DNA from: an uncultured Planctomycetaceae bacterium
GTDB lineage: Bacteria > Planctomycetota > Planctomycetia > Planctomycetales > Planctomycetaceae
Assembly (NCBI GenBank): GCA_903823545.1
Contig: CAIJTL010000004.1
Location: forward strand, 1 to 5,600
Direction: 5' to 3'
Length of the DNA: 5,600 bases
Position 1 is the first letter of the stretch, and every line of letters starts with the position of its first letter. The position numbers and the translations under genes were made by a program. Below are positions 1 through 5,600 of the stretch, in pieces. The notes beneath the pieces were generated by a model. The model worked only from the letters and a program-made list of their open reading frames with translations, did no database searches and was not told the DNA's origin.

Positions 1-3000
1 ACCCGGAAGCCCTTCACGATTGTTGCGAAGTTTTCTTCGGGGAAGCGGCGCGCATCGGAGAGGTAGCGCTGGGACGATCTCAGTCGCGCGGGACTGGAGC
101 TGATGGCACCGCCTCTCACGACCGCCGGTGTGTCGAGTTCGATGCTGCCCAAAGGGTCGGTGACGGGATCAGTGGTGAAGGTGCGGCCGGAGTCCCAACA
201 GATTTCGTTGAGATTGCCGTGCATGTCGAACAGTCCAAACGGATTGGCCGGATAGTGGGCGACTAACTGGAGAGGCGAGCCACCTGGTCGCGTCGCATTG
301 GTTTTGGCTTCGTCGAAGTCATTGCCGAATGAGTATCGAGTTTGCGTCCCGGCTCGGCAGGCAAACTCCCATTCGGCATCAGTCGGCAGTCGATAGGTGC
401 GTCCCTCCGTCTTGCTGAGCCATTCGCAGAAGTGCCGAGCATCCTCCCAACTGACACAGCGCACCGGGTACTCATCGGAGGGGGCGATATCGGCGTCGAC
501 CATCTTGCTCCAAATATGATTTGGTCGTCGGACTTTCGGATAGATATCGAAGGCACCTTGCCCATCGGACTCCGCCTGCGTGACGTACTTAGTGGCTTCG
601 ACGAAGCGACGAAACTGTCCGACGGTGACTTCGGTCGTACCGATCCAGAACGGCTTCGTCAGACGAACTTTGTGCTGCGGCTTTTCTTGAGGCTGTCCTT
701 CGGGATCGTCGTCAGTAGCCCCCATCAAGAACTCGCCCGGCGGGATGAGCGACAGTTTCATGCCGATGGAGTTCGTTGTCCGCACATCGACGTTGAGATG
801 TTTGGCCCAGACTTTCTGAAACTCACGAGCCCCCCTTGATCCGAACGGCGCGACCGCCGGAAGCGGCAGACCGTCGGGGCTGCTGAAGGTGCCGAGGTTC
901 TGCACTTGAGCGATCGCCCTGTTGTCGTTTTGGTTGAGCCAGACTTCGGCGGGTTGTGAAAGGTTGCCAAAGACAACATCGGGTGCTCCGTCGCGGTCGA
1001 GGTCGCCGACGGCCAGGGATTGCGAGATTCCAGGGACGATGGGCGGACCAATTTGAAAACGGCCACTCCCGTCGTTGAGCCAGACGATTCGCGGTGCCGC
1101 GATCCCGAATCCACCACCGATGGTGACAGCGTCGAGATCATGATCAGCGTCGAGGTCGATCAACTCAACCGTTTCACATTCACCGTCGCCGAGTGGTAGT
1201 TGGCTAGGCTCAAAACTTCCACGACCATCGTTAAACCAAATTTGGCTGCCTTGATGCGTCGTGATGAACAGGTCGAGGTCGCCATCCAAATCCAGATCGC
1301 CCAATGCAGCCGAACTGGATTTGGGATGGTTGAACTTCGAGTCGCTCTCGGTGAAGTTCCCTTGGCCATCGTTGAGGAAAGCCTGATTGTCGCCGAGAAA
1401 GCTGGTTACGATGAGGTCGGCGTCCCCGTCTCCATCGATGTCACCCAGAGCGAGGCCGGTGTTTTTGCGCCGCGCGATCGTTTGCTGACTTGTGAACTGG
1501 CCAGAGCCAGCGTTGATCCAGATTTCGACAGAATTGGTCCAGTTCGAGACGACGACATCCAAGTCCTTATCACCATCAAGGTCAGCGAGCGCGACATCGT
1601 TGGACGAATTCGGAGGGAACGATTGCGGTGAGCGTTGAAACGTGCCCCGTCCGTCGTTGAGCCAGATCGCGTTTTCCTGGTTGTCTGAGTTAGCAACGAA
1701 GGCATCCAAGTCACCGCCACTATCGAGATCACCCAGCGCGACCGCGAAGCTGCTGTTGCGGCCGAGCTCCTGACCGCTATCGGTAAAGCGGCCGGTGCCA
1801 TCGTTGTGGAGCACCACACACGGCTTCTTTAACGACGCGATGAAGAGATCGAGATCGCCGTCGCCATCAAGGTCGCCCAGCTTAAGCCCCGCTACTTCCG
1901 TGACAGACGGCAACGTCGCGGCCTGAGCCAGCATCACTAGCTCCGGCTTGGGGACTCGGCGAGTCACCCACAGGTCGTGATGGTTGAGGCCGCCCCGTTT
2001 TGCCGAGAAATAAATTGTCGATTCGTCACTCGACAGTGATGGGCCTGAGACCACTCCCACGTGAAACATCGAACCGAGACTCTTCGGCGGGTAGAAGTCA
2101 TCGGTGATTCTATTTCGCGATGCGATCACCAGTCCTTGGTTGTTGAAGCCGTTCGTTGAGCCGACGAACAACAAGTGCAAACCGTCTTGAGTCAGTCGCG
2201 GAAATTCCTGCCATTGGCCGGAGTTCACGTTGGCAAGAACTTTCGGAGTCCCGAATGGAGCGTCGAGCTTCGGTCGCGTTGCCTGAAAAAGTTGACGAGG
2301 AACTCCACGCCCAAACAACAACGTCAGCCCGTCGGCTGAAACAAACGGACTGGCCTCGTCGTCGGGTGTATTAATCGGAGCACCAAGCGGAGTCGCGGGG
2401 CCGAACGCGCCGTCGGGAGTTTCGCGTCGCGAGACGTATAGGTCGGATTTGCCCGATCCGCCAATTCGATCTGACGCGAACCACAACGACAATCCATCGG
2501 CAGACAAGAACGGCGTTTGGTCTTGTTGCAGAGAGTTGATCCCGTCGGGCATTCGTTGAGCCACGCCCCACGTCTCTGAAGGATTCGTCCGCACGCTCGA
2601 CCACAAATCCGCCGCCCCGTTCTGGCGACGCACGAAGATCAACTGCAAACCATCGCTCGACACGCACGCATGATCTTCCGACGACTCCGTATTGATGTTC
2701 GGTCCGAGATTTTCCGGCTCGGTCCATTCGAATTCGCTCGACACCAATGGATGGTTCGTCGATGGCGGCTTCGTGTTGGCATCGGGGGTCTCGTCCGTTT
2801 TATTTTTCCCAATGCCTACGTCACTGTGCGTGCTATCGTCACGCTTGTCGTAGCCACGTTCGCCAAGAGCGTGGGAGTCTCCTTGCGTGGTGACGGGCTG
2901 ATTCCTCAGCACGACGCCAACAACGACAACGACGATCACGACTGCCGGCACAAGCCAACTCCACTTGATGAGTTTCGCACCGGCGGTCGTTCTGGCGGAT

Positions 3001-4373
3001 GCTCGGTCAATGGCGATGCTCGCCTGGGTCGGTGAACTCGCCGCACGAGTTAGTGCCTCTGCCACTTCCGCTGCTGACTGGAAACGATCGTCTGGATTCT
3101 TGGCCATCAACCGCTCGATGATCGAGACCAGCCATGTGGGGACACCCGGATTGATCTCTCGAATTGCCGGTGGAGTACTGTCAGACACCAACCGTAACGT
3201 GACCAATGCAGACTCCGCCTGAAAAGCCGACTGCCCGGTACACATCGAGTACATCACGCTTCCGAAGCTAAACAGGTCGGTCCGATGATCGAGCGGCTTC
3301 GCCTCGGCTTGCTCCGGCGACATGTACTGCGGCGTCCCCGCAATGAATCCCGAATGGGTGATCGTCGCATCTGCCGTGACGCGTGCGAGTCCGAAGTCGG
3401 TGATTTTGACGCGGCTGAAACTTCCACTGGCGAGCCGGGTGGCGTCAGCCTGCGGACTATCCGCAGCGTCACGAATTCCGGGGGCTGATGCCGACCGGCT
3501 CACGATGCTGTCAATTTTTTCCAACAGAATATTTGCCGGCTTGATGTCTCGATGGATCAGCCCGCGTCGGTGAGCTGCCTCCAATCCGCGAGCAATCTGA
3601 ATCGCGAGGCGTGCGACTTCATCAGCCGGCAGCGCACCATCGCGTTTGATTCGCTCAGCGAGCGATTCGCCTTCGATCAGTTCCATTTCGAGCAACGGCA
3701 CGTCGTTGATTTCGTCTGCCGAATAGATTGTCACGACGTTGTCGTGCTTTACTGCCGCAGCGGCGCGAGCCTCTCGCAAAAAACGCTGTTTCGCGGTTTC
3801 ATCGCGAGCCAATTCAGGCGCAAGTAACTTGAGTGCGACCTCGCGATCGAGCTTCGTGTCGCGAGCCTTCACGACAACCCCCATCCCACCGCGACCGAGC
3901 ATATCTCGAATTTCATACCGATTTCGCAGTGCGTGCATGACCGATTCATCAAGCCCGACTACGCTTGCTGCACTTACTGCCGTCGACTGGTGCAACGCGG
4001 TGAGTGGAAAATCATCCGCAGTGTCTTTCGCTGAAAGCTGCAGCGTCGGAGCCATCGGGTTGGGCGAGGCGAAGTCAGGAGTCTTCGGGGGCAACTGAGC
4101 GAACAAGGCATGCAACTCGGCAGACCACTGCGGAAACCTCGAAACGTACTCCTCCGCCGTCGGTCGTTCGCCTGCGGACAAGCGCAATTCAATCTCCGTC
4201 CGAACCAACTCCGCCACCATCAGCGCCCGCAACGATTCGGGGGCAGCCTGTGCCATCTCTTCAATCGACGGATTTAATCCCCGCTTCCAAGCCGAAGCCA
4301 ACGCGTCACACGTAGCGTCAATCCGCTCTAAGTCGTCGAGCGGCAGTGATTCGAGTTGATCGTGATTGTTCAA
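1..4373 (-). CDS. Membrane-anchored Ser/Thr protein kinase with PD40 and FG-GAP propeller repeats and a C-terminal SUMF1/FGE-like domain (3' end outside window)
   Basis: One frame runs unbroken for 1457 codons and leaves the window at base 1; its last residues, KGFR, match the usual end of SUMF1 domains. The start is TTG at 4373: an in-frame TGA lies at 4403-4401, no ATG or GTG lies between, and the first 85 residues (AGERPTAEEY-type segment) resemble the N-terminal region common in planctomycete kinases, so a later ATG is unlikely. The kinase domain (about 153-443) has P-loop LGRGGMGVV (159-167), K182, E201, HRDIKPAN (274-281), DFG (326-328), SPE (352-354) and R430, so it should be active. 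About 28 extra residues sit between HRD and DFG. One transmembrane helix (471-489, valine-rich) is followed by a polar linker. Then come five PD40-like repeats (about 547-805; SADGL-type motifs), seven FG-GAP/VCBS repeats (about 828-1155) and a SUMF1 domain from 1201 (IPPGEFLMG, RLPTDAEWEFACRAG, GNLNE). Inferred topology: kinase cytoplasmic, the rest external. An ECF sigma gene lies upstream on the same strand. Ligand and substrate cannot be read from the sequence. Confidence 0.93.
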   Translation of the reverse strand, partial: MNNHDQLESLPLDDLERIDATCDALASAWKRGLNPSIEEMAQAAPESLRALMVAELVRTEIELRLSAGERPTAEEYVSRFPQWSAELHALFAQLPPKTPDFASPNPMAPTLQLSAKDTADDFPLTALHQSTAVSAASVVGLDESVMHALRNRYEIRDMLGRGGMGVVVKARDTKLDREVALKLLAPELARDETAKQRFLREARAAAAVKHDNVVTIYSADEINDVPLLEMELIEGESLAERIKRDGALPADEVARLAIQIARGLEAAHRRGLIHRDIKPANILLEKIDSIVSRSASAPGIRDAADSPQADATRLASGSFSRVKITDFGLARVTADATITHSGFIAGTPQYMSPEQAEAKPLDHRTDLFSFGSVMYSMCTGQSAFQAESALVTLRLVSDSTPPAIREINPGVPTWLVSIIERLMAKNPDDRFQSAAEVAEALTRAASSPTQASIAIDRASARTTAGAKLIKWSWLVPAVVIVVVVVGVVLRNQPVTTQGDSHALGERGYDKRDDSTHSDVGIGKNKTDETPDANTKPPSTNHPLVSSEFEWTEPENLGPNINTESSEDHACVSSDGLQLIFVRRQNGAADLWSSVRTNPSETWGVAQRMPDGINSLQQDQTPFLSADGLSLWFASDRIGGSGKSDLYVSRRETPDGAFGPATPLGAPINTPDDEASPFVSADGLTLLFGRGVPRQLFQATRPKLDAPFGTPKVLANVNSGQWQEFPRLTQDGLHLLFVGSTNGFNNQGLVIASRNRITDDFYPPKSLGSMFHVGVVSGPSLSSDESTIYFSAKRGGLNHHDLWVTRRVPKPELVMLAQAATLPSVTEVAGLKLGDLDGDGDLDLFIASLKKPCVVLHNDGTGRFTDSGQELGRNSSFAVALGDLDSGGDLDAFVANSDNQENAIWLNDGRGTFQRSPQSFPPNSSNDVALADLDGDKDLDVVVSNWTNSVEIWINAGSGQFTSQQTIARRKNTGLALGDIDGDGDADLIVTSFLGDNQAFLNDGQGNFTESDSKFNHPKSSSAALGDLDLDGDLDLFITTHQGSQIWFNDGRGSFEPSQLPLGDGECETVELIDLDADHDLDAVTIGGGFGIAAPRIVWLNDGSGRFQIGPPIVPGISQSLAVGDLDRDGAPDVVFGNLSQPAEVWLNQNDNRAIAQVQNLGTFSSPDGLPLPAVAPFGSRGAREFQKVWAKHLNVDVRTTNSIGMKLSLIPPGEFLMGATDDDPEGQPQEKPQHKVRLTKPFWIGTTEVTVGQFRRFVEATKYVTQAESDGQGAFDIYPKVRRPNHIWSKMVDADIAPSDEYPVRCVSWEDARHFCEWLSKTEGRTYRLPTDAEWEFACRAGTQTRYSFGNDFDEAKTNATRPGGSPLQLVAHYPANPFGLFDMHGNLNEICWDSGRTFTTDPVTDPLGSIELDTPAVVRGGAISSSPARLRSSQRYLSDARRFPEENFATIVKGFR
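924..1892 (-). repeat. Seven tandem FG-GAP/VCBS repeats encoded within the kinase gene
   Basis: Seven copies of a unit of about 48 residues (about 145 bases) are visible. Each has a G-D-L-D-x-D-x-D-x-D type calcium-binding loop followed by an (I/V)WLNDGxGxF strand motif. The loops begin at residues 833, 881, 930, 977, 1025, 1072 and 1123, giving spacings of 47-51 residues. Copies 1 (GDLDGDGDLD) and 4 (GDIDGDGDAD) are closest to the ideal loop. Copies 2 (SGG), 3 (GDK) and 6 (ADH) vary at the central positions, and copy 7 ends APD in place of the usual DLD or DAD. FG-GAP repeats of this kind form seven-bladed propellers in integrin alpha subunits and in secreted bacterial proteins. Seven copies here therefore suggest one complete propeller, probably calcium-stabilised and extracytoplasmic. 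Confidence 0.88.
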
Positions 4374-4438
4374 GATTCCGTCCGCCTCGCGATACTTCGG
4401 TCACAGCCGCCGAGCCGGTACCGGACTTTCGCCAATGA

Positions 4439-4472
4439 TCTCATGACCGTTTTGTTACGTTTTGCGACACAG
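4439..4472 (-). promoter_or_regulatory. Candidate promoter or operator upstream of the kinase (copy 1 of a bipartite motif)
   Basis: Read on the minus strand, box 1 is CTGTGTCGCAA (4472-4462). After 11 bases comes box 2, ACGGTCAT (4450-4443), then AGA (4441-4439). The same arrangement with identical spacing occurs at 5249-5282 upstream of the AdoMetDC-like gene: 25 of 34 ungapped positions agree. A GGAA lies just before box 1 in both copies. The motif ends 65 bases before the kinase TTG. The boxes are roughly two helical turns apart, which would suit a -35/-10 pair for an alternative sigma factor or a two-half-site operator. The function is inferred; the recurrence is seen directly. Confidence 0.5.
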
Positions 4473-4490
4473 TTTTCCGAAAACCGCAAA
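4461..4490. repeat. Nested inverted repeat in the sigma factor-kinase gap
   Basis: On the plus strand the outer arms TTTGCG (4461-4466) and CGCAAA (4485-4490) are perfect inverted copies. Inside them GTTTTC (4472-4477) and GAAAAC (4479-4484) form a second perfect pair around one base. ACACA (4467-4471) is an unpaired bulge on one side. A transcript of the kinase strand could fold it as a bulged hairpin of 11 pairs with a three-base loop. No U-tract follows on either strand, so it does not look like an intrinsic terminator. It overlaps box 1 of the candidate promoter motif and could instead be a protein-binding dyad. Confidence 0.5.
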
Positions 4491-4545
4491 GAAATTCGAG
4501 CAAGCCGTTTGATGAGAGTTGCGAACTAGAAGCCTTTGCCTCAAT

Positions 4546-5166
4546 TCAACCCAGTATCCGTTGTTGCCAGCGGCCGCGAATGATCAGAAGTTTGCGTTCA
4601 ACAGTGCGTCGAGTAACTCCTAGCTTTTGGGCAACCTCGTTGGTGTCGTAGTTCTGCAAAGTGAGCTGTGCAACTTGGCGGAGGACGTCGTCATCCAGCG
4701 AATCCAGCAGCGATTCGCAGAGGTCCGCAAATTCAGCGGCGAACTCCGGACTGGGTTCGCGACCAGGAATGTTGTCGAATCCTGTGCCGATTCCCGACAC
4801 ATTGATCAGACACGACTCGCTAACTGTCTGCCGAATGTCTCGCTTCTCACGCTGCTCATCGCGGGCGCGGTTCGTGATCTTTCGCTCGGTGATCGTAACC
4901 AATAGACGCCATAAGTTGACGCGGTCACTGAGATCCGACGGGCGGCGATCTGTGATGACTCGGCAGAGGCTGTGAAAAGCGCTGACCGCCGCATCTTCTT
5001 GGTCGTAGGTCCGTCTCAGCTTCGGAGACAATCGCTTCTCCGCCAATGCCATCAGCTTCTTACAGAAATGCTCCCACAATGGTTGAGCGGCCTCCGGCTG
5101 CCCCGCTTCCAACTGCCGCATCCAGAGCGTGACCGGTTCATCTGAAATCTCTGAAGTTGACGGCAT
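4546..5166 (-). CDS. ECF-type RNA polymerase sigma factor (planctomycete ECF-like family)
   Basis: A 206-residue protein ending at TGA 4548-4546. Region sigma-2 covers about residues 11-105: PVTLWMRQLEAG, then QEDAAVSAF (56-64, the region 2 acidic helix that contacts core polymerase and the -10 element), then LWRLLVTITERK (85-96). Region sigma-4 covers about 150-203, with the helix-turn-helix NEVAQKLGVTRRTVERKL (176-193) that would read the -35 element. There is no sigma-3 domain, as expected for ECF factors. The start chosen is ATG 5166, because family members begin a few residues before the PVTLW segment. A TTG at 5220 would add 18 residues without family-like character. A -10-like CATAAT at 5225-5220 would put the transcript start downstream of that TTG, although its -35 is poor. 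The Shine-Dalgarno site before 5166 is weak. No anti-sigma factor adjoins; the next gene downstream on the same strand is the membrane kinase, 172 bases away, as in planctomycete sigma-kinase pairs. No clear terminator separates the two, so co-transcription is possible. Confidence 0.9.
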   Translation of the reverse strand: MPSTSEISDEPVTLWMRQLEAGQPEAAQPLWEHFCKKLMALAEKRLSPKLRRTYDQEDAAVSAFHSLCRVITDRRPSDLSDRVNLWRLLVTITERKITNRARDEQREKRDIRQTVSESCLINVSGIGTGFDNIPGREPSPEFAAEFADLCESLLDSLDDDVLRQVAQLTLQNYDTNEVAQKLGVTRRTVERKLLIIRGRWQQRILG

Positions 5167-5248
5167 GGAAGTGAGCTCAAGGCCTTTTTCTGGCTGCTGG
5201 CACGTTTTGGGATTCCGCAATTATGGGAGGGTTTTATTTCTTTGGAAT

Positions 5249-5282
5249 CTGTGTCGCAACTCGCATCGGGACGGACATAAGA
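5249..5282 (+). promoter_or_regulatory. Candidate promoter or operator upstream of the AdoMetDC-like gene (copy 2 of the bipartite motif)
   Basis: Box 1 CTGTGTCGCAA (5249-5259) is followed after 11 bases by box 2 ACGGACAT (5271-5278), then AGA (5280-5282). GGAA at 5244-5247 precedes box 1. Orientation and box spacing equal those of the copy in front of the kinase, and 74 bases separate the motif from the ATG at 5357 (65 in the kinase copy). No close copy was found pointing toward the sigma gene itself; only a short CAAAACGT (5209-5202, minus strand) resembles part of the kinase copy. The motif could be a shared alternative-sigma promoter or an operator. Confidence 0.5.
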
Positions 5283-5286
5283 GAGG

Positions 5287-5307
5287 CAGACGGTTGTCTG
5301 AAACCGT
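5287..5307 (+). other. Two overlapping, mutually exclusive hairpins in the probable 5' leader
   Basis: CAGAC (5287-5291) and GTCTG (5296-5300) pair around the four-base loop GGTT. ACGGTT (5290-5295) and AACCGT (5302-5307) pair around the six-base loop GTCTGA. The two stems share bases and cannot form together. They lie just downstream of the candidate promoter motif and about 50 bases before the start codon of the AdoMetDC-like gene. Stems of five and six pairs are short, so this may be chance or a DNA operator dyad. Confidence 0.35.
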
Positions 5308-5342
5308 TCGAGCATCCGAATCTTAAACCGCTTCTGTTATTC

Positions 5343-5350
5343 AAGAGGAA
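5343..5350 (+). promoter_or_regulatory. Shine-Dalgarno site of the AdoMetDC-like gene
   Basis: AAGAGGAA lies six bases before the ATG at 5357. It is a good match to the 16S rRNA tail at normal spacing and fixes the start codon. It is much stronger than the sites before the two minus-strand genes. Confidence 0.7.
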
Positions 5351-5356
5351 CCGCCA

Positions 5357-5600
5357 ATGGAGAACTTGGCACCAGACATTCATCGTCAGCGACTCGTCAT
5401 CGAAGGGACTCCTGTCCGGCCAATCTCTGATGCTGAGATCCGTGCATATTTATCGGAACTGTCAGAAGTGATTGGCATGAAGACGTTGCTGACGCCGGTC
5501 ACGCACCTCTGTGACAAGTACGGCTGGGCTGGATGGATTCACTGGGAGACGTCGGGCGCTCACTTCTATGCCTGGGACGTACCGCGACTGTTCTTCTCCG
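5357..5600 (+). CDS. S-adenosylmethionine decarboxylase-like protein (N-terminal part; 3' end outside window)
   Basis: The frame opens at ATG 5357 behind a good Shine-Dalgarno site and continues for 81 codons to the window edge. The segment DIHRQRLVIEG (7-17), the SDAEIRAYLSELSEVIGMK region (24-42) and HWETSGAHFYAWD (62-74) recall short bacterial and archaeal AdoMetDC-family proteins. Classical members decarboxylate S-adenosylmethionine for spermidine synthesis and make a pyruvoyl cofactor by self-cleavage at the Ser of an ESH motif. In a by-eye alignment anchored on the shared Trp, S66 takes the place of that Ser, but the neighbouring Glu and His become T65 and G67. Self-processing and activity are therefore uncertain. 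The gene is divergent from the sigma factor gene, with 190 bases between starts, and its upstream region shares a bipartite motif with the kinase upstream region. Family assignment is from recalled motif similarity; the C-terminal half is not visible. Confidence 0.65.
   Translation, partial: MENLAPDIHRQRLVIEGTPVRPISDAEIRAYLSELSEVIGMKTLLTPVTHLCDKYGWAGWIHWETSGAHFYAWDVPRLFFS

Noticed and set aside
342..839. Plus-strand open frame of 165 codons, and similar plus-strand frames at 1200-1631, 2670-3035 and 3739-4098
   Set aside because: They lie antisense to the continuous minus-strand kinase frame, show no family motifs and no convincing Shine-Dalgarno sites. They are explained by the base composition of the opposite strand.
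758..1819. Minus-strand open frames at 758-1141, 1160-1369 and 1406-1819
   Set aside because: They are out of frame with the FG-GAP repeat coding sequence. Their low-complexity Ser/Thr/Arg-rich translations recur because the repeat itself recurs.
924..1892. CRISPR-like array, because of regular spacing near 145 bases
   Set aside because: The repetition is a protein repeat in one reading frame. The DNA units diverge too much and are too long for CRISPR repeats and spacers.
4415..4424. Perfect 10-base palindrome CCGGTACCGG in the kinase leader
   Set aside because: Short GC-rich palindromes are common at this base composition, and no second copy or associated signal was seen. Kept only as a note.
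4461..4490. Rho-independent terminator after the sigma factor gene
   Set aside because: The inverted repeat is AT-rich in its inner stem, has a 5-base bulge and is not followed by a U-tract in either direction.
5167..5220. TTG at 5220 as the sigma factor start, giving 224 residues
   Set aside because: The 18 extra residues do not resemble the family N terminus, and ATG 5166 begins just before the conserved region. A -10-like CATAAT at 5225-5220 would leave the TTG outside the transcript.

Overview
The window looks like part of a Planctomycetota chromosome, perhaps from the Pirellula/Rhodopirellula side of the phylum. This rests on gene content, not on any search: an ECF-type sigma factor of the planctomycete kind lies directly upstream of a very long membrane-anchored Ser/Thr kinase that carries beta-propeller repeats and a sulfatase-modifying-factor (SUMF1/FGE-like) domain. 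The N-terminal segment of the kinase is also typical of planctomycete kinases.

Layout. (1) Bases 1-4373, minus strand: one uninterrupted reading frame of at least 1457 codons. It starts at a TTG and is still open at the window edge, probably only a few residues before its natural end. The domain order is N-terminal helical segment, active-looking Hanks kinase, one transmembrane helix, five PD40-type beta-propeller repeats, seven FG-GAP/VCBS repeats, SUMF1/FGE-like domain. (2) Bases 4374-4545: a 172-base gap with a nested inverted repeat and a candidate promoter or operator. (3) Bases 4546-5166, minus strand: an ECF-like sigma factor of 206 aa. (4) Bases 5167-5356: a 190-base divergent intergenic region with a second copy of the candidate promoter or operator and two competing small hairpins. 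(5) Bases 5357-5600, plus strand: the first 81 codons of a short protein resembling the S-adenosylmethionine decarboxylase family, with a good Shine-Dalgarno site.

How the parts may work together. Sigma factor and kinase form a plausible signalling pair. The propellers and SUMF1-like domain would sit outside the cytoplasmic membrane as sensor or scaffold, the kinase inside, and the sigma factor could be a phosphorylation target. The most unexpected observation is a bipartite motif (CTGTGTCGCAA, 11 bases, then ACGGnCAT, with AGA one base further on) found twice. One copy is upstream of the kinase and one upstream of the AdoMetDC-like gene, each oriented toward its gene, with 65 and 74 bases between motif and start codon. 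It may mark a small regulon, possibly of this sigma factor. No RNA gene, insertion sequence, CRISPR array or phage feature was seen.
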